Positions 16,932 through 26,943 of a stretch of 64,000 nucleotides of DNA are shown here, piece after piece. The stretch comes from Thermoplasmata archaeon (lineage in GTDB: Archaea > Thermoplasmatota > Thermoplasmata > Methanomassiliicoccales > Methanomethylophilaceae), in the NCBI GenBank assembly GCA_015063135.1, contig SUTA01000002.1:1-64000 (forward strand). The letters run 5' to 3'. The notes under the pieces are model-generated. The model was not told the origin of the DNA, did no database searches, and saw only the letters and a program-made list of their open reading frames with translations. The translations under genes and the position numbers were made by a program. Position 1 is the stretch's first letter. The number at the start of each line of letters is the position of its first letter.

Positions 16932-17972
16932 TCAGGCTTGTGCCACAGGCCGTAATCTGTATGCTTGCTTCTTGGTAAGCATAGCCCAGATTATGCATGT
17001 GAGTTTCCTCATCGCTGCGGTCACGGCCTTCCAATGCGGCATGACATCAGCCTTTTTCCTATAGAACTGGGACAAGTCACTGTCCTTGCACCACATGTTC
17101 TGCTGCATCACAACATTAGCCAAGTATTTCCTCACGAGAGGATCACCTTCCTTGGTGATCACACCGATCTTGACCTTCTTCCCTGCAGATTCTTTGTGCG
17201 GGACGGCCAGTCCGAAGAACGAGACGAGCGATTCCGGTGTTTCGAATCTGTATATCCCGTCGATTGCAGTCACTATCGTGACCGCCGTCAATGCGGATAC
17301 GCCCTTGATCGTCATCAATAACCTGGCATCCTCGGACATCCTTGCATATCTCCCGATCTCGGAATCGGCATATTCGATCTGCTAGATTGCAGAACACATC
17401 ATGTTAACCATGACTGTAAGGGCCGGATCCTTCATATCCAGAAGATACTGGCTGTACTTCCGTCCCTTGACATCCTTGTATCTGGGATGTTCAGGGATAT
17501 TGTGAAGGTTCATGTACTCCATGATACGGAGATACATCTCATCGCGGATGTTCGTACACTCGTTATGGATCCTGACCAGACCTTTCATCCTCATCACATC
17601 GTCCTTCGAAAGATGGGAGCGTCTGATGAATTTTCTCCCGGTCCAGATGTCCTTGCATACAAGCGCCAGCTTGTATGCGTCTATCCGATCGGTCTTGAAA
17701 TTGCTGTTAGCAATTTCTTTCATGCATCCGTGTCCTGTGTGTGCAACATCGACAGCGTAGCCCCTGTCCCAAAGATAATGGAACACGAAATGAGCTCTTC
17801 CGAGGTTCTCGAAAACGATTCTACAATCTTCCGGAGGATACTGCTCGATGAAATCGTCGAGTCCTTTTTCGTTGGTCGGAGAATCGATGATCTCTCCGAT
17901 TACCTTTTCATTGTCATCCAAAACACAAACTGTGAAGATGCGTTTATGTACATCAATTCCTATGAATTTCAT
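16932..17972 (-). CDS. IS110-family transposase with one in-frame TAG
   Basis: 346 residues if TAG is read through. The N-terminal RuvC-like DEDD domain starts MKFIGIDVHKRIFTVCVLDD (first catalytic Asp at 7) and continues to about residue 190. The C-terminal Transposase_20 domain contains LLMTIKGVSALTAVTIVTAIDGI and FFGLAVPHKESAGKK. Codon 197 is TAG (17384-17382), and the frame continues directly with normal family sequence on both sides and no gap. This fits pyrrolysine decoding; a nonsense mutation is the alternative. It ends in TGA and contains no CGA codon. Confidence 0.85.
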
Positions 17973-18058
17973 GGCCTCTTGCCTCTTTTGTTTCTTTCAC
18001 TTCAAACGAAGCAAGAGGCCACTTTTAATGAAATCGTTTGGGGAAGGAAGAGGAACGA

Positions 18059-18451
18059 TCGGCTGCTCTCCTTCTTCGGCTCGGCGCCCTTCTTCTTCTC
18101 CTTGCGGCGCTTCAGCAGCATCGTGATGCCCAGGGAGATAAGGAGCATGATGATCGGGATGATCGCCTTGGTGACGTCGCCGAGGAGCCAATAGGCGAAG
18201 ATGAGCCCGATGACGCCGAAGACGCCGCAGAGCCTGAGCACCATCGTGCCCCCCAGAATCACCATGAATCCGATGAGCACGGCCCACATGAGCAGGTTGG
18301 CCAGCATCTCGGAGGACAGCATGAGGAAGGTGTTGTCGCCGACCATGTCCACGATCCACGGGTTGATGTAGACGCTGCAGATGGCGGGGACTATGAGCGC
18401 CAGGATAAGGGTCATCACGACCCCTCCCGCGAATGAAGTCACTATTCCCAT
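18059..18451 (-). CDS. four-helix membrane protein
   Basis: A 130-residue protein with four hydrophobic segments (about 8-28, 45-65, 68-90 and 95-112) and a basic/acidic cytoplasmic tail RRKEKKKGAEPKKESS. Family not recognised. It ends at CGA (18061-18059). The frame is open to 18002, but those extra residues are encoded by IS inverted repeat and flank sequence. A GTATATAC element (about 18472-18479 on plus) lies about 25 bp upstream of the ATG. Confidence 0.6.
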
Positions 18452-18551
18452 GCCAGTGGCGATGCCGTACGCGTATATACGGGTTCCACCGGCGCATCTG
18501 GGAACTGCATCCAGCTTGAGGATTGCCTCAACAGTTTAGGTGCACTGTTTA

Positions 18552-18606
18552 CAATGTTGCAAGTTCATTGACACCTCAATAAATCCATGGGTCAATCATA
18601 TTATAC
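18552..18606 (+). promoter_or_regulatory. rubrerythrin promoter with possible operator
   Basis: Inverted repeat CAATG-N9-CATTG (18552-18570), followed about 30 bp later by a TATA element, TATTATAC (about 18599-18606). The predicted start near 18625 lies before the rubrerythrin ATG at 18638. Confidence 0.35.
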
Positions 18607-18637
18607 TCGCGACCCCATGGCCAGCCGAGGCATGATT

Positions 18638-19177
18638 ATGGAACTGAAAGGATCCAAAACAGAGCAGAACCTGATGGCCGCCTTCGCCGGCGAGTCCCAG
18701 GCCCGCAACAAGTACACCTACTACGCTTCCCAGGCCAAGAAAGAGGGCTACGAGCAGATTGCAGACATCTTCATGGAGACCGCCGAGAACGAGAAGGAGC
18801 ATGCCAAGATCTGGTTCAAGCAGCTCCACGGCGGAGTCGTCCCCAAGACCGTCGAGAACCTCAAGGACGCAGCCGAGGGAGAGAACTACGAGAACACCGT
18901 CATGTACGTCGAGTTCGCGAAGACCGCCAAAGAGGAGGGCTTCGTCGAGATCGCCAAGCTCTTCGAGATGGTCGGCAAGATCGAGAAGGAGCACGAGGAG
19001 AGGTACAGGGCGCTCCTGAAGAACATCGAGGACGGAGTCGTCTTCAAGAAGGACAAGGTCGTCATGTGGAAGTGCCGCAACTGCGGGTACATCCACGTCG
19101 CCGAGGAGGCCCCCAAGGTCTGCCCCGTCTGCAAGCACGCCCAGTCCTTCTTCGAGGTCAGGGCCACCAACTGGTGA
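18638..19177 (+). CDS. rbr: rubrerythrin
   Basis: 179 residues. An N-terminal ferritin-like diiron domain (EGs in [22 protein letters not shown] and [25 protein letters not shown]) and a C-terminal rubredoxin-like domain with two CxxC pairs (CRNCGY and CPVCKH). It reduces peroxide with electrons from rubredoxin and protects anaerobes from oxygen. I chose the start [10 protein letters not shown]. Longer in-frame starts are possible, but their extension contains CGA (AGC CGA GGC), so under the inferred code translation must begin after it. TGA stop, then a strong hairpin. Confidence 0.93.
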   Translation: MELKGSKTEQNLMAAFAGESQARNKYTYYASQAKKEGYEQIADIFMETAENEKEHAKIWFKQLHGGVVPKTVENLKDAAEGENYENTVMYVEFAKTAKEEGFVEIAKLFEMVGKIEKEHEERYRALLKNIEDGVVFKKDKVVMWKCRNCGYIHVAEEAPKVCPVCKHAQSFFEVRATNW

Positions 19178-19184
19178 TCAAACC

Positions 19185-19212
19185 GCCTCCCGTTCGGACG
19201 GGAGGCTTTTAT
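19185..19212 (+). terminator. hairpin terminator after rubrerythrin
   Basis: Perfect 9-bp stem GCCTCCCGT-TCGG-ACGGGAGGC followed by TTTTATCTTT, starting 8 bases after the stop. Confidence 0.65.
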
Positions 19213-19251
19213 CTTTCCATTTTATTCATTGTTCTGAAAAAGGCAACCGAG

Positions 19252-19521
19252 ATGAAACAGGTCGCATTGACGGTCGGACAGACCTTCGTATTCGAATTGG
19301 ACTCGAACCCGGCAACCGGATACTCCTGGATGGTCATGAGCTCGGACGGGCTCACCGTCTCCGAGGAGTTCAGGGAGGCCGAGGACGGCACCGGGAAGCA
19401 GCTTTTCATGATCCACGCGGACCATCCCGGGGAGTACGTCTTCGAGCTGCAGTACCGCAAGCCCGACGACGACATGGCCGTCGACGGGATGATAGCCGAA
19501 GTGACCGTCACCTCAGCCTGA
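19252..19521 (+). CDS. chagasin-like cysteine protease inhibitor (I42)
   Basis: An 89-residue single beta-sandwich domain. The loop motif NPATGYSW (about residues 19-26) matches the NPTTGY signature of chagasin inhibitors, and FELQYRKP sits where the last inhibitory loop is expected. The family blocks papain-type proteases. There is no obvious signal peptide, so it could act in the cytoplasm. The TGA stop lies inside the end of the convergent fttA gene, a 14-base overlap. Confidence 0.75.
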   Translation: MKQVALTVGQTFVFELDSNPATGYSWMVMSSDGLTVSEEFREAEDGTGKQLFMIHADHPGEYVFELQYRKPDDDMAVDGMIAEVTVTSA

Positions 19522-21412
19522 TGGTCTCCAGGTTCTGCGGGGCCTTGGTCTCGATCCCGTACTTCTTGTAGATGGAGGACGCCAGGTCGGTGCACTTGCG
19601 GTCCTCCCCGTGCCCTATGATGATCCTGTCGGGCTTGGGCTCCAGGGAGCTGATGTAGCGCATGAGCTGCTTGCGGTCCGAGTGACCGGAGAATCCGTCC
19701 ACGGTCTGCCTCTGCATCCTGATGTTGAGGTTGATCGTCTGGCCGCGCATGTTCATGCTGATCTCGGACCTGCCCCTCTGGATGGACCTCCCAATACTGC
19801 CCTCGCTCTGGTAACCCACGAAGAGCAGCCAGTTGTTGGGGTCGTCGGCCCACTCGCGGAAGTACTCCATGACCGGTCCTCCGGACATCATACCGCTGGT
19901 CGCGAGCACGATGCACGGGTCGGGCGAGTGGCAGATCTCCTCCCTCATCGCCGCGGTCTCCACCCTCTTGAAGATTGGGGACAGGAACGGGTTCTCGTTC
20001 TGCTGGAAGATCTGGGTCCTCAGCTGGCTGTTGAGGTACTCGGGGTATGCCGTGTGGATCGCGGTGGCCTCCCAGATCATGCCGTCTAGGTAGACGGGGC
20101 ACTGGGGGATCCTCTTGGTCCTCATGAGCTCCTCGATGACGAGCATGACCTCCTGGGACCTGCCCACGGCGAAGACGGGGATCAGGACCTTGCCGCCGTG
20201 CTCGGTTGCGCTCTGGAGCAGGCTCCCCATCTCCTCCGACGCGTCGGCGCGGGAGGGCTGGATGTCCTTGCTCCCGCCGTAGGTGGACTCCAGGACGAGG
20301 GTCTCCAGCCGGGGGAACCTGTTGGTGGCAGGGTTGAACAGCCAGGTCTTCTCGAACTTCGTATCGCCGGAGAATGCGACGTTGTGCAGCCCCTCTCCGA
20401 TGTGGAAGTGGGCGATGGCCGAGCCGAGGATGTGGCCGGCGTTGTGGAACGTGAGCCTGACGTCGGGCGCGATGTCCGTCGTCTCGTTGTACCTGAGCGG
20501 GATCGTGTGCAGGATCTCCTGCCTGACGTGCTGCGCCTCGTAGGGGGTCTTCTTGTTCTCCCCGAAGCCGAGCTTGATGTTGTCCAGCTGCAGGAGCGCC
20601 ATGAGATCCCTGGTGGGGGGCGTGCAGTAGACGGGGCCCTTGTAACCGTACTTGAAGAGGGCGGGGAGCGTCCCGCAGTGGTCGAGGTGGGCGTGGGTGA
20701 TGACGACGGCGTCGATGTCCGTCAGGGGCTGCACCTCGGGGATCGCGAAGTAGGGCGTGGCGTCAGAGCCGGGGTCCAGACCGCAGTCGATGAGGATCTT
20801 GCTCTCCCTGGTGGTCAGGAGCGAGGCTGACCTGCCGACCTGCCTGAAACCGCCCATGGCGGTCACCCTCACCCACTGCTCCCCCTCCAGCTTGGGCCTG
20901 GCGATCCTCCTGGCGACGTAGGTGAGCATCTCCTGCCTCTCCTCGTGGTTCGCCCTGAGGTATCCCCTGACATCGGACACCGTCTTGGACTGGATGGGCG
21001 GTGCGCGGATGACCTTGACGTTCCAGCCGGACTCCTTCCTGAGGTCGGCCAGCAACTGTCCCTCCTTCCCGACGACCTCGTTGGGGTTGACGGCCTCTAT
21101 GATGGCCTCCCCGGTTTCGTCGATGAAGTTGATGTCGTAGATCTCAGCGGCCTCGGGTATCATTGCCCTGATCTTCTCCTCGACCTTGGCGGCGTCCTCG
21201 AGGCCGGCGGGGTCGGGCCTGATGTCCACCCTGCGGTGTATGCTCTGAGCGAGCATGCGGGCAATCGAGTCGTTCTCGGAGAACTTGTCGTAATCGCTGG
21301 TGTAGACCACCACAAGGGGCCCCTCGAATTTGATCGAGGTGATCTTCATGTCCTTGGGCACGCGCCTGGTGACCTCTTCCGTTAGGGATTCGAACAGCTT
21401 GTCTACGTTCAT
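19508..21412 (-). CDS. fttA: KH/beta-CASP ribonuclease, transcription termination factor FttA (aCPSF1)
   Basis: 634 residues, the usual length. Two N-terminal KH-type RNA-binding domains (residues 1-170), then a metallo-beta-lactamase domain with THAHLDHCG (about 240) and a beta-CASP domain (VFAVGRSQEVMLVIEEL, GMMSGGPVMEYF, and the C-terminal SGHSDRKQL and IIGHGE). It cleaves nascent transcripts at U-rich sites and ends transcription in archaea. The C-terminus and TGA stop overlap the chagasin-like gene. psmB ends 68 bases upstream of its start on the same strand. Confidence 0.95.
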   Translation of the reverse strand: MNVDKLFESLTEEVTRRVPKDMKITSIKFEGPLVVVYTSDYDKFSENDSIARMLAQSIHRRVDIRPDPAGLEDAAKVEEKIRAMIPEAAEIYDINFIDETGEAIIEAVNPNEVVGKEGQLLADLRKESGWNVKVIRAPPIQSKTVSDVRGYLRANHEERQEMLTYVARRIARPKLEGEQWVRVTAMGGFRQVGRSASLLTTRESKILIDCGLDPGSDATPYFAIPEVQPLTDIDAVVITHAHLDHCGTLPALFKYGYKGPVYCTPPTRDLMALLQLDNIKLGFGENKKTPYEAQHVRQEILHTIPLRYNETTDIAPDVRLTFHNAGHILGSAIAHFHIGEGLHNVAFSGDTKFEKTWLFNPATNRFPRLETLVLESTYGGSKDIQPSRADASEEMGSLLQSATEHGGKVLIPVFAVGRSQEVMLVIEELMRTKRIPQCPVYLDGMIWEATAIHTAYPEYLNSQLRTQIFQQNENPFLSPIFKRVETAAMREEICHSPDPCIVLATSGMMSGGPVMEYFREWADDPNNWLLFVGYQSEGSIGRSIQRGRSEISMNMRGQTINLNIRMQRQTVDGFSGHSDRKQLMRYISSLEPKPDRIIIGHGEDRKCTDLASSIYKKYGIETKAPQNLETIRLR

Positions 21413-21480
21413 CTGTATCCAGTCCGGGATTGTTCATTGTCAGTAGAAAAATGGGTTTGGGAAGGGGTTTCGATGGATTC

Positions 21481-22113
21481 TCAGTTGGGGAAGTTGATTC
21501 CCAGCCTCTCGCAGCGGTCCTTGATCTCATCGAGGTCGATGGACTCATAGCCGTCGGGGCCGATGTAGGACACGAGGAAACCGTCGCCGGTGCAGTTGTC
21601 CCTCTTCCTGGCGGAGTTGAGGGCGGTGATGGCGACATCTATCGCCTCGTCCTTGCCCATCTCGGGCTTGTAGGCGGCCTCGAGGGCGCCCAGGGCGAAG
21701 AGGGAGCCGGATCCGACGGAGGTGTAGTTGTCCTCGATGTATCCTCCGGCGCCGTCGATACTGAAGACGTGGCCGCCGGTCTTGTCGTACCCGCCGACGA
21801 TCAGCCCGAGGTAGAAGCCGTTGCGCATGACGCCGCCGATGTACGTGGCAGCCGCGGAGACGGACATGGGTGAGCCCTTCTTCATCTGGTAGATCGAGAT
21901 CTCGCTCTGCATGTAGCGGACCATGAGCTGGGCGTCTCCGACGACCCCCGCGATGGTCATGCCGATGTTGTCGGACAGCTTGTAGACCTTCTGGACGTGG
22001 CTGTGGGCGATGAGGTTGCCCATCGTGGCCCTCTGGTCGGAGGCCAGGATGACCCCGTCCTTGATCTTCATGCCAATCGTCGTTGTTCCGGTTTTAAGCG
22101 CATCCTCGGTCAT
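21481..22113 (-). CDS. psmB: proteasome beta subunit
   Basis: A 210-residue Ntn-hydrolase. A short propeptide MTEDALKTG is removed to expose the catalytic Thr of TTTIGMKIKDGVILASDQRAT; the active-site Asp/Lys region and the SGSLFALGALE strand are present. It assembles with PsmA (outside the window) into the 20S core for ATP-dependent protein breakdown. A TATA-like TATTATAAA on plus near 22181 could drive it with a leader of about 45 bases. TGA stop. Confidence 0.95.
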   Translation of the reverse strand: MTEDALKTGTTTIGMKIKDGVILASDQRATMGNLIAHSHVQKVYKLSDNIGMTIAGVVGDAQLMVRYMQSEISIYQMKKGSPMSVSAAATYIGGVMRNGFYLGLIVGGYDKTGGHVFSIDGAGGYIEDNYTSVGSGSLFALGALEAAYKPEMGKDEAIDVAITALNSARKRDNCTGDGFLVSYIGPDGYESIDLDEIKDRCERLGINFPN

Positions 22114-22212
22114 GTGAATCTCCCTAGTGAGTGAGAAAAGTGCTCGACTCCTCGTCGTGCTGTTCCAACTAATAGCGCCATATTATAAAAAGTTGCCCGA
22201 AAGGCGCGCGCG

Positions 22213-23316
22213 TCGCAAGGATTCCTCGTATACGCGGCGGATGTCGGCCTCGGAGAGATCCACGGGGTGGCGGGACAGCTTGGACCCCCTGTTCCTGATG
22301 GCTGAGCCCGTGAGCCAGGGGATGTCGTCGCGGCCGAAGCCTAGGTCGGACAACGGCCTGTCCAGGCCCAGCTCGCGGGAGATCGACAGCATGGCGGAGT
22401 CCAGGCCCTCGCCGGGCATCCCGAGCAGCGCGGCGGCCTCGCGGAACACTTCCGGGTGACCGATGCGGTAAATGGCCGGGGAGACGGCCGCGAGGCCCTC
22501 CCCGTGGGGTATGTCCCTCAGGCCCGAGAGGGGATGCTCGATGGCATGGCCCGCGGTGGTGCCAGCTATGTAGATGGCGATACCCACGGCGGTGGATGCC
22601 ATGGCGACCCTGGACAGCGAGTCCGGGTCCCCGCGGTTAGCGGGGATCAACGCTTCTGACAGGCATTCGAGGCCCCTCCTGCATATCTCGTCCGTCCGCG
22701 GCGTGGAGGCCGAGCTCATGAATGACTCCACCAGGTGGCAGAGGGTGTCGTAGGTCACTGAGGCCAGGACCCTCGGGGGCATGGTCTCCATCAGCCCGGG
22801 GTCGACGAAGGCCCTGACAGGCACTACCGATGGGCTGGTGACACCGGCCTTGTCGTGGGTGACCTCGTCGGTCAGAACGCATATGCCGTTGACCTCGCTC
22901 CCAGTGCCGCATGTGGTCGCCACGGCGACGACCGGGAGTGCCTTCACGTCCGGGGAGGACGCCCTCCCGCCGGTATAATCCCGGATGGAGCCGCCGGAAG
23001 CCGCGACCAGGGCCATGGCCTTGCCCGCATCCAGCTGGCTGCCGCCGCCCACAGCGACCACGCAGTCGCATCCCGCCGACACCGCCGCGGCGGCACCCTC
23101 GTCTATGGAGGCGAGCTTCGGGTTGCTGCCCGCCCCGTCGAACCTCACATAATCGATCCCTGCCGCGTCGAGGGCTGCCGCGACGGCCTCCCTCGCGGCC
23201 CTGGTGCCGCTCCCTGAGCTGCAAACCAGCAATGGCCTCCGGCCGGGGACCGCGGATGCCACGCCGGATGCGCATCCGCGCCCGAACACAACGGAATCTG
23301 GGAGGAGGTCCATCAT
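22213..23316 (-). CDS. iron-containing alcohol dehydrogenase family protein
   Basis: A 367-residue dehydroquinate synthase-like/Fe-ADH fold. Markers are the NAD-binding GGGSQLDAGKAMAL (about 95), TTCGTGSEVN (about 134) and metal ligands in YDTLCHLVESF and GHAIEHPLSG (two His). Substrate unknown (alcohol or aldehyde). It ends at CGA (22215-22213) after VYEESL. Under the standard code it would have ten extra basic residues to a TAA at 22185-22183. Its ATG overlaps the ppx end (CGATGATG), so it is coupled to ppx. Confidence 0.85.
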
Positions 23317-24863
23317 CGCAGGTCCCCCTTGGCCAGGCCGTAGCTGTCATGGACCCATTCGGCCTTTAGGCCCAGGCCGAAGACCCTCTTGAAATCCGAT
23401 TTGTGCTTCTCCAGGCGCCAGATCTCCATTCCGGGGTCCGTATCGCTCCAGATCCTCACCGAGATGTCCTTCTCCCCGGCCTCCAGCTCCACCCTGGAGA
23501 CGGCCGAGGTCCTGTGGCCGTCCAGGACGTCCGCGACCCTGAGCATCTCGGCACATCTTATCACGTCCCTCAGGTCCTCCTTCGGGACCTTGGAGTACAC
23601 CGAGTCCTTGGCGGAAGGGAGCTTCTTGTGGTGAAGCCGCACCATGAGGCCCATGATCCGGGTCTCGGTCAAAGTGAATCCCGGCATGTTGGTCCATTCG
23701 ATGATGGACTGCGAGATGACGTGGTGGTTCTCGTAGCTCACGAACTCGCCTATGTCGTGCAGCACGCAGGCGTATCCCAGGAGGTCGCGCATGTCGTCCC
23801 TGGGCTCGATGATCCCCAGGGCGGCCATCTGGTCGTAGATGCTGAGGGCCTTGTCCCTGACGTTCTCGGCATGGAGGCGGTCGTAGCGGCAGCGCTCGGC
23901 CAGCGCGATGACGGAGGACTCGCGGGCGCCCATCCACTGGATGCCCTTCCTCATGACGTAATCCGTCTGCATGCCCTGTTTTAGCCCCTGCCTGGAGATC
24001 TCGATCCTGTCCGTCCCCAAGAGCCTCATCATGGTCTCGGCGATCGCTCCCCCGGGGATTATGATGTCCGAGCGGTTCTTGCCCATGCCCGGGACCTCGA
24101 GCCTCGCCTCGGCGTCGAGGGCCCTGAGCCTCTTCATGAGCTCGGTCAGCTCGTCGAGCGTCATGTACGATGCGTCCCCGTCGCCCCTGCGGGCGGCGCA
24201 CATCTCGGCCAGGTTGATCATCGTACCGGAGGAGCCGACGAACCTGGCGAATCCCAGCGCCCTCAGGGTCTTGACGGCATGGTACGACGATGCCTCGACG
24301 CTCCTGCAGATGTTCCTGTAGTCCTTGTCGGACACCTTCTTCGTGCAGTCCACCCCGAGGCCGTAGGCGTAGCGCACCGTGCCCATGGCGAGGCTGTCCC
24401 TGAAGTACGTGTCCTTGCCCTCGGCGAGGACCACCTCGGTGCTCCCGCCGCCTATGTCCATGACCGCCGACCTCTCGGCCGGCCCCTCTGGCCCGAAGAC
24501 GCCCAGGGCGATCAGCCTGGCCTCCTCCGGCCCGGATATCACCTGCACGTCGGCGTGCCTGTGGAGGACGTTCATGAGCACATCGGAGTTGGATGCCTCC
24601 CTCGCGGCACAGGTGGCGTACGCGACGATCGTCTCCGCCCCGAGGCTCCTGGCCACGCTGACGAACCTGGAGACCACCATCGCGCTCTTCATTATGGTGG
24701 AATCGTCTATCCTGCCCGTTGAGTACAGGCTCTTGCCGAGCCTGACGGCCTCCTTGTCCTCGAAGACCGGGGAGCCCGCGGACCCGCGGTAGAACCTCAC
24801 CACGAGCACGTGTATGGAGTTCGTGCCCACATCGATGAAGCCGACGGTCTCGCTGGCGCCCAT
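23313..24863 (-). CDS. ppx: exopolyphosphatase/pppGpp phosphatase family with HD domain
   Basis: About 515 residues. The N-terminal actin-like Ppx/GppA domain (GFIDVGTNSIHVLVV at the start, VMDIGGGSTEVV about 140) cleaves terminal phosphate from polyphosphate. A C-terminal HD-type domain (CVLHDIGEFVSYENHH, about 360) follows. It overlaps ppk upstream and Fe-ADH downstream, forming a ppk-ppx-adh transcript. The last codons are CTG CGA TGA, a CGA immediately followed by TGA. If CGA stops translation the gene ends at 23316, and CGATG overlaps the next start in the same way as the common TGATG. Confidence 0.92.
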   Translation of the reverse strand: MGASETVGFIDVGTNSIHVLVVRFYRGSAGSPVFEDKEAVRLGKSLYSTGRIDDSTIMKSAMVVSRFVSVARSLGAETIVAYATCAAREASNSDVLMNVLHRHADVQVISGPEEARLIALGVFGPEGPAERSAVMDIGGGSTEVVLAEGKDTYFRDSLAMGTVRYAYGLGVDCTKKVSDKDYRNICRSVEASSYHAVKTLRALGFARFVGSSGTMINLAEMCAARRGDGDASYMTLDELTELMKRLRALDAEARLEVPGMGKNRSDIIIPGGAIAETMMRLLGTDRIEISRQGLKQGMQTDYVMRKGIQWMGARESSVIALAERCRYDRLHAENVRDKALSIYDQMAALGIIEPRDDMRDLLGYACVLHDIGEFVSYENHHVISQSIIEWTNMPGFTLTETRIMGLMVRLHHKKLPSAKDSVYSKVPKEDLRDVIRCAEMLRVADVLDGHRTSAVSRVELEAGEKDISVRIWSDTDPGMEIWRLEKHKSDFKRVFGLGLKAEWVHDSYGLAKGDLR

Positions 24864-26943
24864 GCCAGATCCCCTTGTTCTCCAGGAACCACTTCTGGGA
24901 GCGGAGCTTCTCCTCGCCCCTGGCCCTCTTCACGGGGATGTAGCTTCCGTCCGGCTGCAGCACCCTGGCCTTGACGTTGTCGGCCAGGTGCGTCTTGAGT
25001 ATGTACTCCCTGATGGCCATCATCATGTCAGGGTCCCTCACAGGGAACAGGGTCTCGACCCTGGCCAGGAGGTTCCTGGGCATCATGTCCGACGACCCCA
25101 TGTACATCTCCGGCGAGCCGCCGTTCTCGAAATAGTAAATCCTGGCATGCTCGAGGAACCTGTCCACGATGCTGGTGACCCTGATGTTCTCGGAGACCCC
25201 GGGGATCCCGGGCCTGAGGCAACAGAGCCCCCTGATGTTCAGGTCGACCCTGACGCCGGCGTTCGATGCCTTGTAGAGCGATGCGATGATGTCCGAATCG
25301 ATCAGCCCGTTCGCCTTGAGGGCGATGTACCCTGAGCCGGTCTCCTTGCAGACGGCGATCTCCCTCTCGATCTTCTCGATGATGGCGGTCTTGAGGGTCA
25401 GCGGAGCGACCAGCAGGTGCTTGTACATCCTGGGGCCGAAGAACCCGGTGAGGGCGTTGAAGAGCTCGCCCACGTCCTCCCCCATCTCCTGGTCGGCGGT
25501 GAGGAACGAGATGTCCCCGTACTGCTTGGCGGTCGAGGGGTTGTAGTTCCCGGAGCTCATGTGGGTGTACCTGACCAGCCTGTTGCCCTCCAGACGGACG
25601 ACCTGCAGGAGCTTGGAGTGCACCTTGAGGTCCACGGGGCCGAAGACCACGTGCACGCCGATCTTCTCCATCTCCCTGGCCCAGAGGATGTTGTTCGACT
25701 CGTCGAACTTCGCCCTGAGCTCCATGAGCACGGAGACGTTCTTGCCGTTCTCCTTGGCGCGCATGAGCGCCTTGACGATGGACGGGTCCTTGCCTATCCT
25801 GTAGAGGCATATCTTGATGGACTGGACGTTCGGGTCGTCGGCTGCCTGGTTCACGAACCTGACGATGGTGCCGAAGGTCTCGTAGGGGTGGTAGAGTATC
25901 CAGTCCCTGGACCTGATGGCCTCGAAGATGTCCATGCCCTCGGCCAGCTCCGGCGGGGTGTAGGGCTCGAAGGGCTTGTCCTTGAGCTTGGGGTGGTTGA
26001 GGCCGACTATCTGCCAGAGGTCCTCCGTGAGGATCTCCTGGGCGCGGTGGATCTGCAGGGGGGTCAGCCCCAGGTTCCTGCCGAACACCTTGACCATGTC
26101 GTCGGGCATCTCGGCCTCGACGACCATCCTGACCGGGAAGCCGATGTCCCTGTCGTCCAGGGACTCCTCCACGGCGGTCATGAAGTCGCACGCCTCGTCT
26201 ATCGTCACCTTGACGTCCGCGTTGCGGGTGACCCTGAAGGTGTACGCGCCCTCGACCGACAGGCCGGGGAACAGCGACGAGATGTGGTTCTCGATGATAT
26301 CCTCGATGAAGACGTAGGCCTCTTCCCTCTTGGACTGGGTGGGGACCTTGACGAACCTCGGGAGCACGCCCGTGGGCACCTTGACCCTGGCGTACATGTT
26401 GCCGTCGTCGTCCCTGCTCTGGAGCTTGACGGCGATGTTGAGGACGTTGTTGGAGATGAACGGGAACGGGTGGGACACGTCGAGCGCCAGAGGGGTGAGC
26501 AGCGCGTGCACCCTCTCCCTGTAGAACTCGGCCACCCATGCGCTCTGGTCTGGGTTGAGCTCGGATACGCGCATGATGCGTATCCCCTTGTCCGAGAGCT
26601 CGGCCCTGAGGGACATCCAGCACAGCTCGTACTGGGCGATGAGGTCCCTTACCTCCTCGGTGACCTCCTCCATGAGGCTGTTGTAATCCACGCCGGAGTA
26701 GTCCGGGCCGGGGATCGGGTTCTTCTTCATGATGCCGGGGACGCGGATCATGAAGAACTCGTCCATGTTCGAATGGCATATGGCCAGGAACTTGACGCGC
26801 TCCAGCAGGGGGTTGGATTTCTCGAACGCCTGGTCCAGGCACCTGCGGTTGAACCCCAGCCAGGAGATCTCCCTGTTGATGTAGTACTTCTCGTCGTAGA
26901 GGTCCACGGGCTCGTCGGCTGCGGCCTTCTTACTCCTCGCCAT
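24850..26943 (-). CDS. ppk: polyphosphate kinase
   Basis: 697 residues, the normal PPK1 length. It reversibly polymerises the ATP gamma-phosphate into polyphosphate. Regions: the N domain DLYDEKYYINREISWLGFNRRCLDQA, a head domain, and two PLD-like catalytic domains with the phosphorylated His in YTHMSSGNYNPSTAKQYGD (about 430). The protein ends NKGIWHGRQ at CGA (24852-24850), 14 bases into ppx. Under the standard code the frame runs on about 500 codons as an Arg/Gly/His-rich shadow of ppx to 23347, which cannot be real. It overlaps the hisD end by 14 bases. Confidence 0.94.

Larger units (their letters stand above)
16670..18030 (-). mobile_element. IS110/IS1111-family insertion sequence
   Basis: About 1,361 bp bounded by a perfect 20-bp inverted repeat (16670-16689 and 18011-18030), which is typical of the IS1111 subgroup. 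It encodes one DEDD transposase on minus. About 240 bp of structured non-coding DNA lies 3' of the transposase, the side where IS1111-type elements carry their guide (bridge/seek) RNA. It is inserted in the last codons of the gene at 15506, between two convergent genes. Exact ends need an empty-site comparison. Confidence 0.75.

Noticed and set aside
18587-18637. Upstream ATG starts for rubrerythrin at 18587 and 18617
   Set aside because: Both extensions include an in-frame CGA and overlap the TATA box or predicted transcription start; the family N-terminus is MELKGSKTE.
23347-26943. A 1198-residue polyphosphate kinase with a novel C-terminal domain
   Set aside because: Residues beyond about 697 are Arg/Gly/His-rich and are the shadow frame of ppx, which is a clear conserved gene there.
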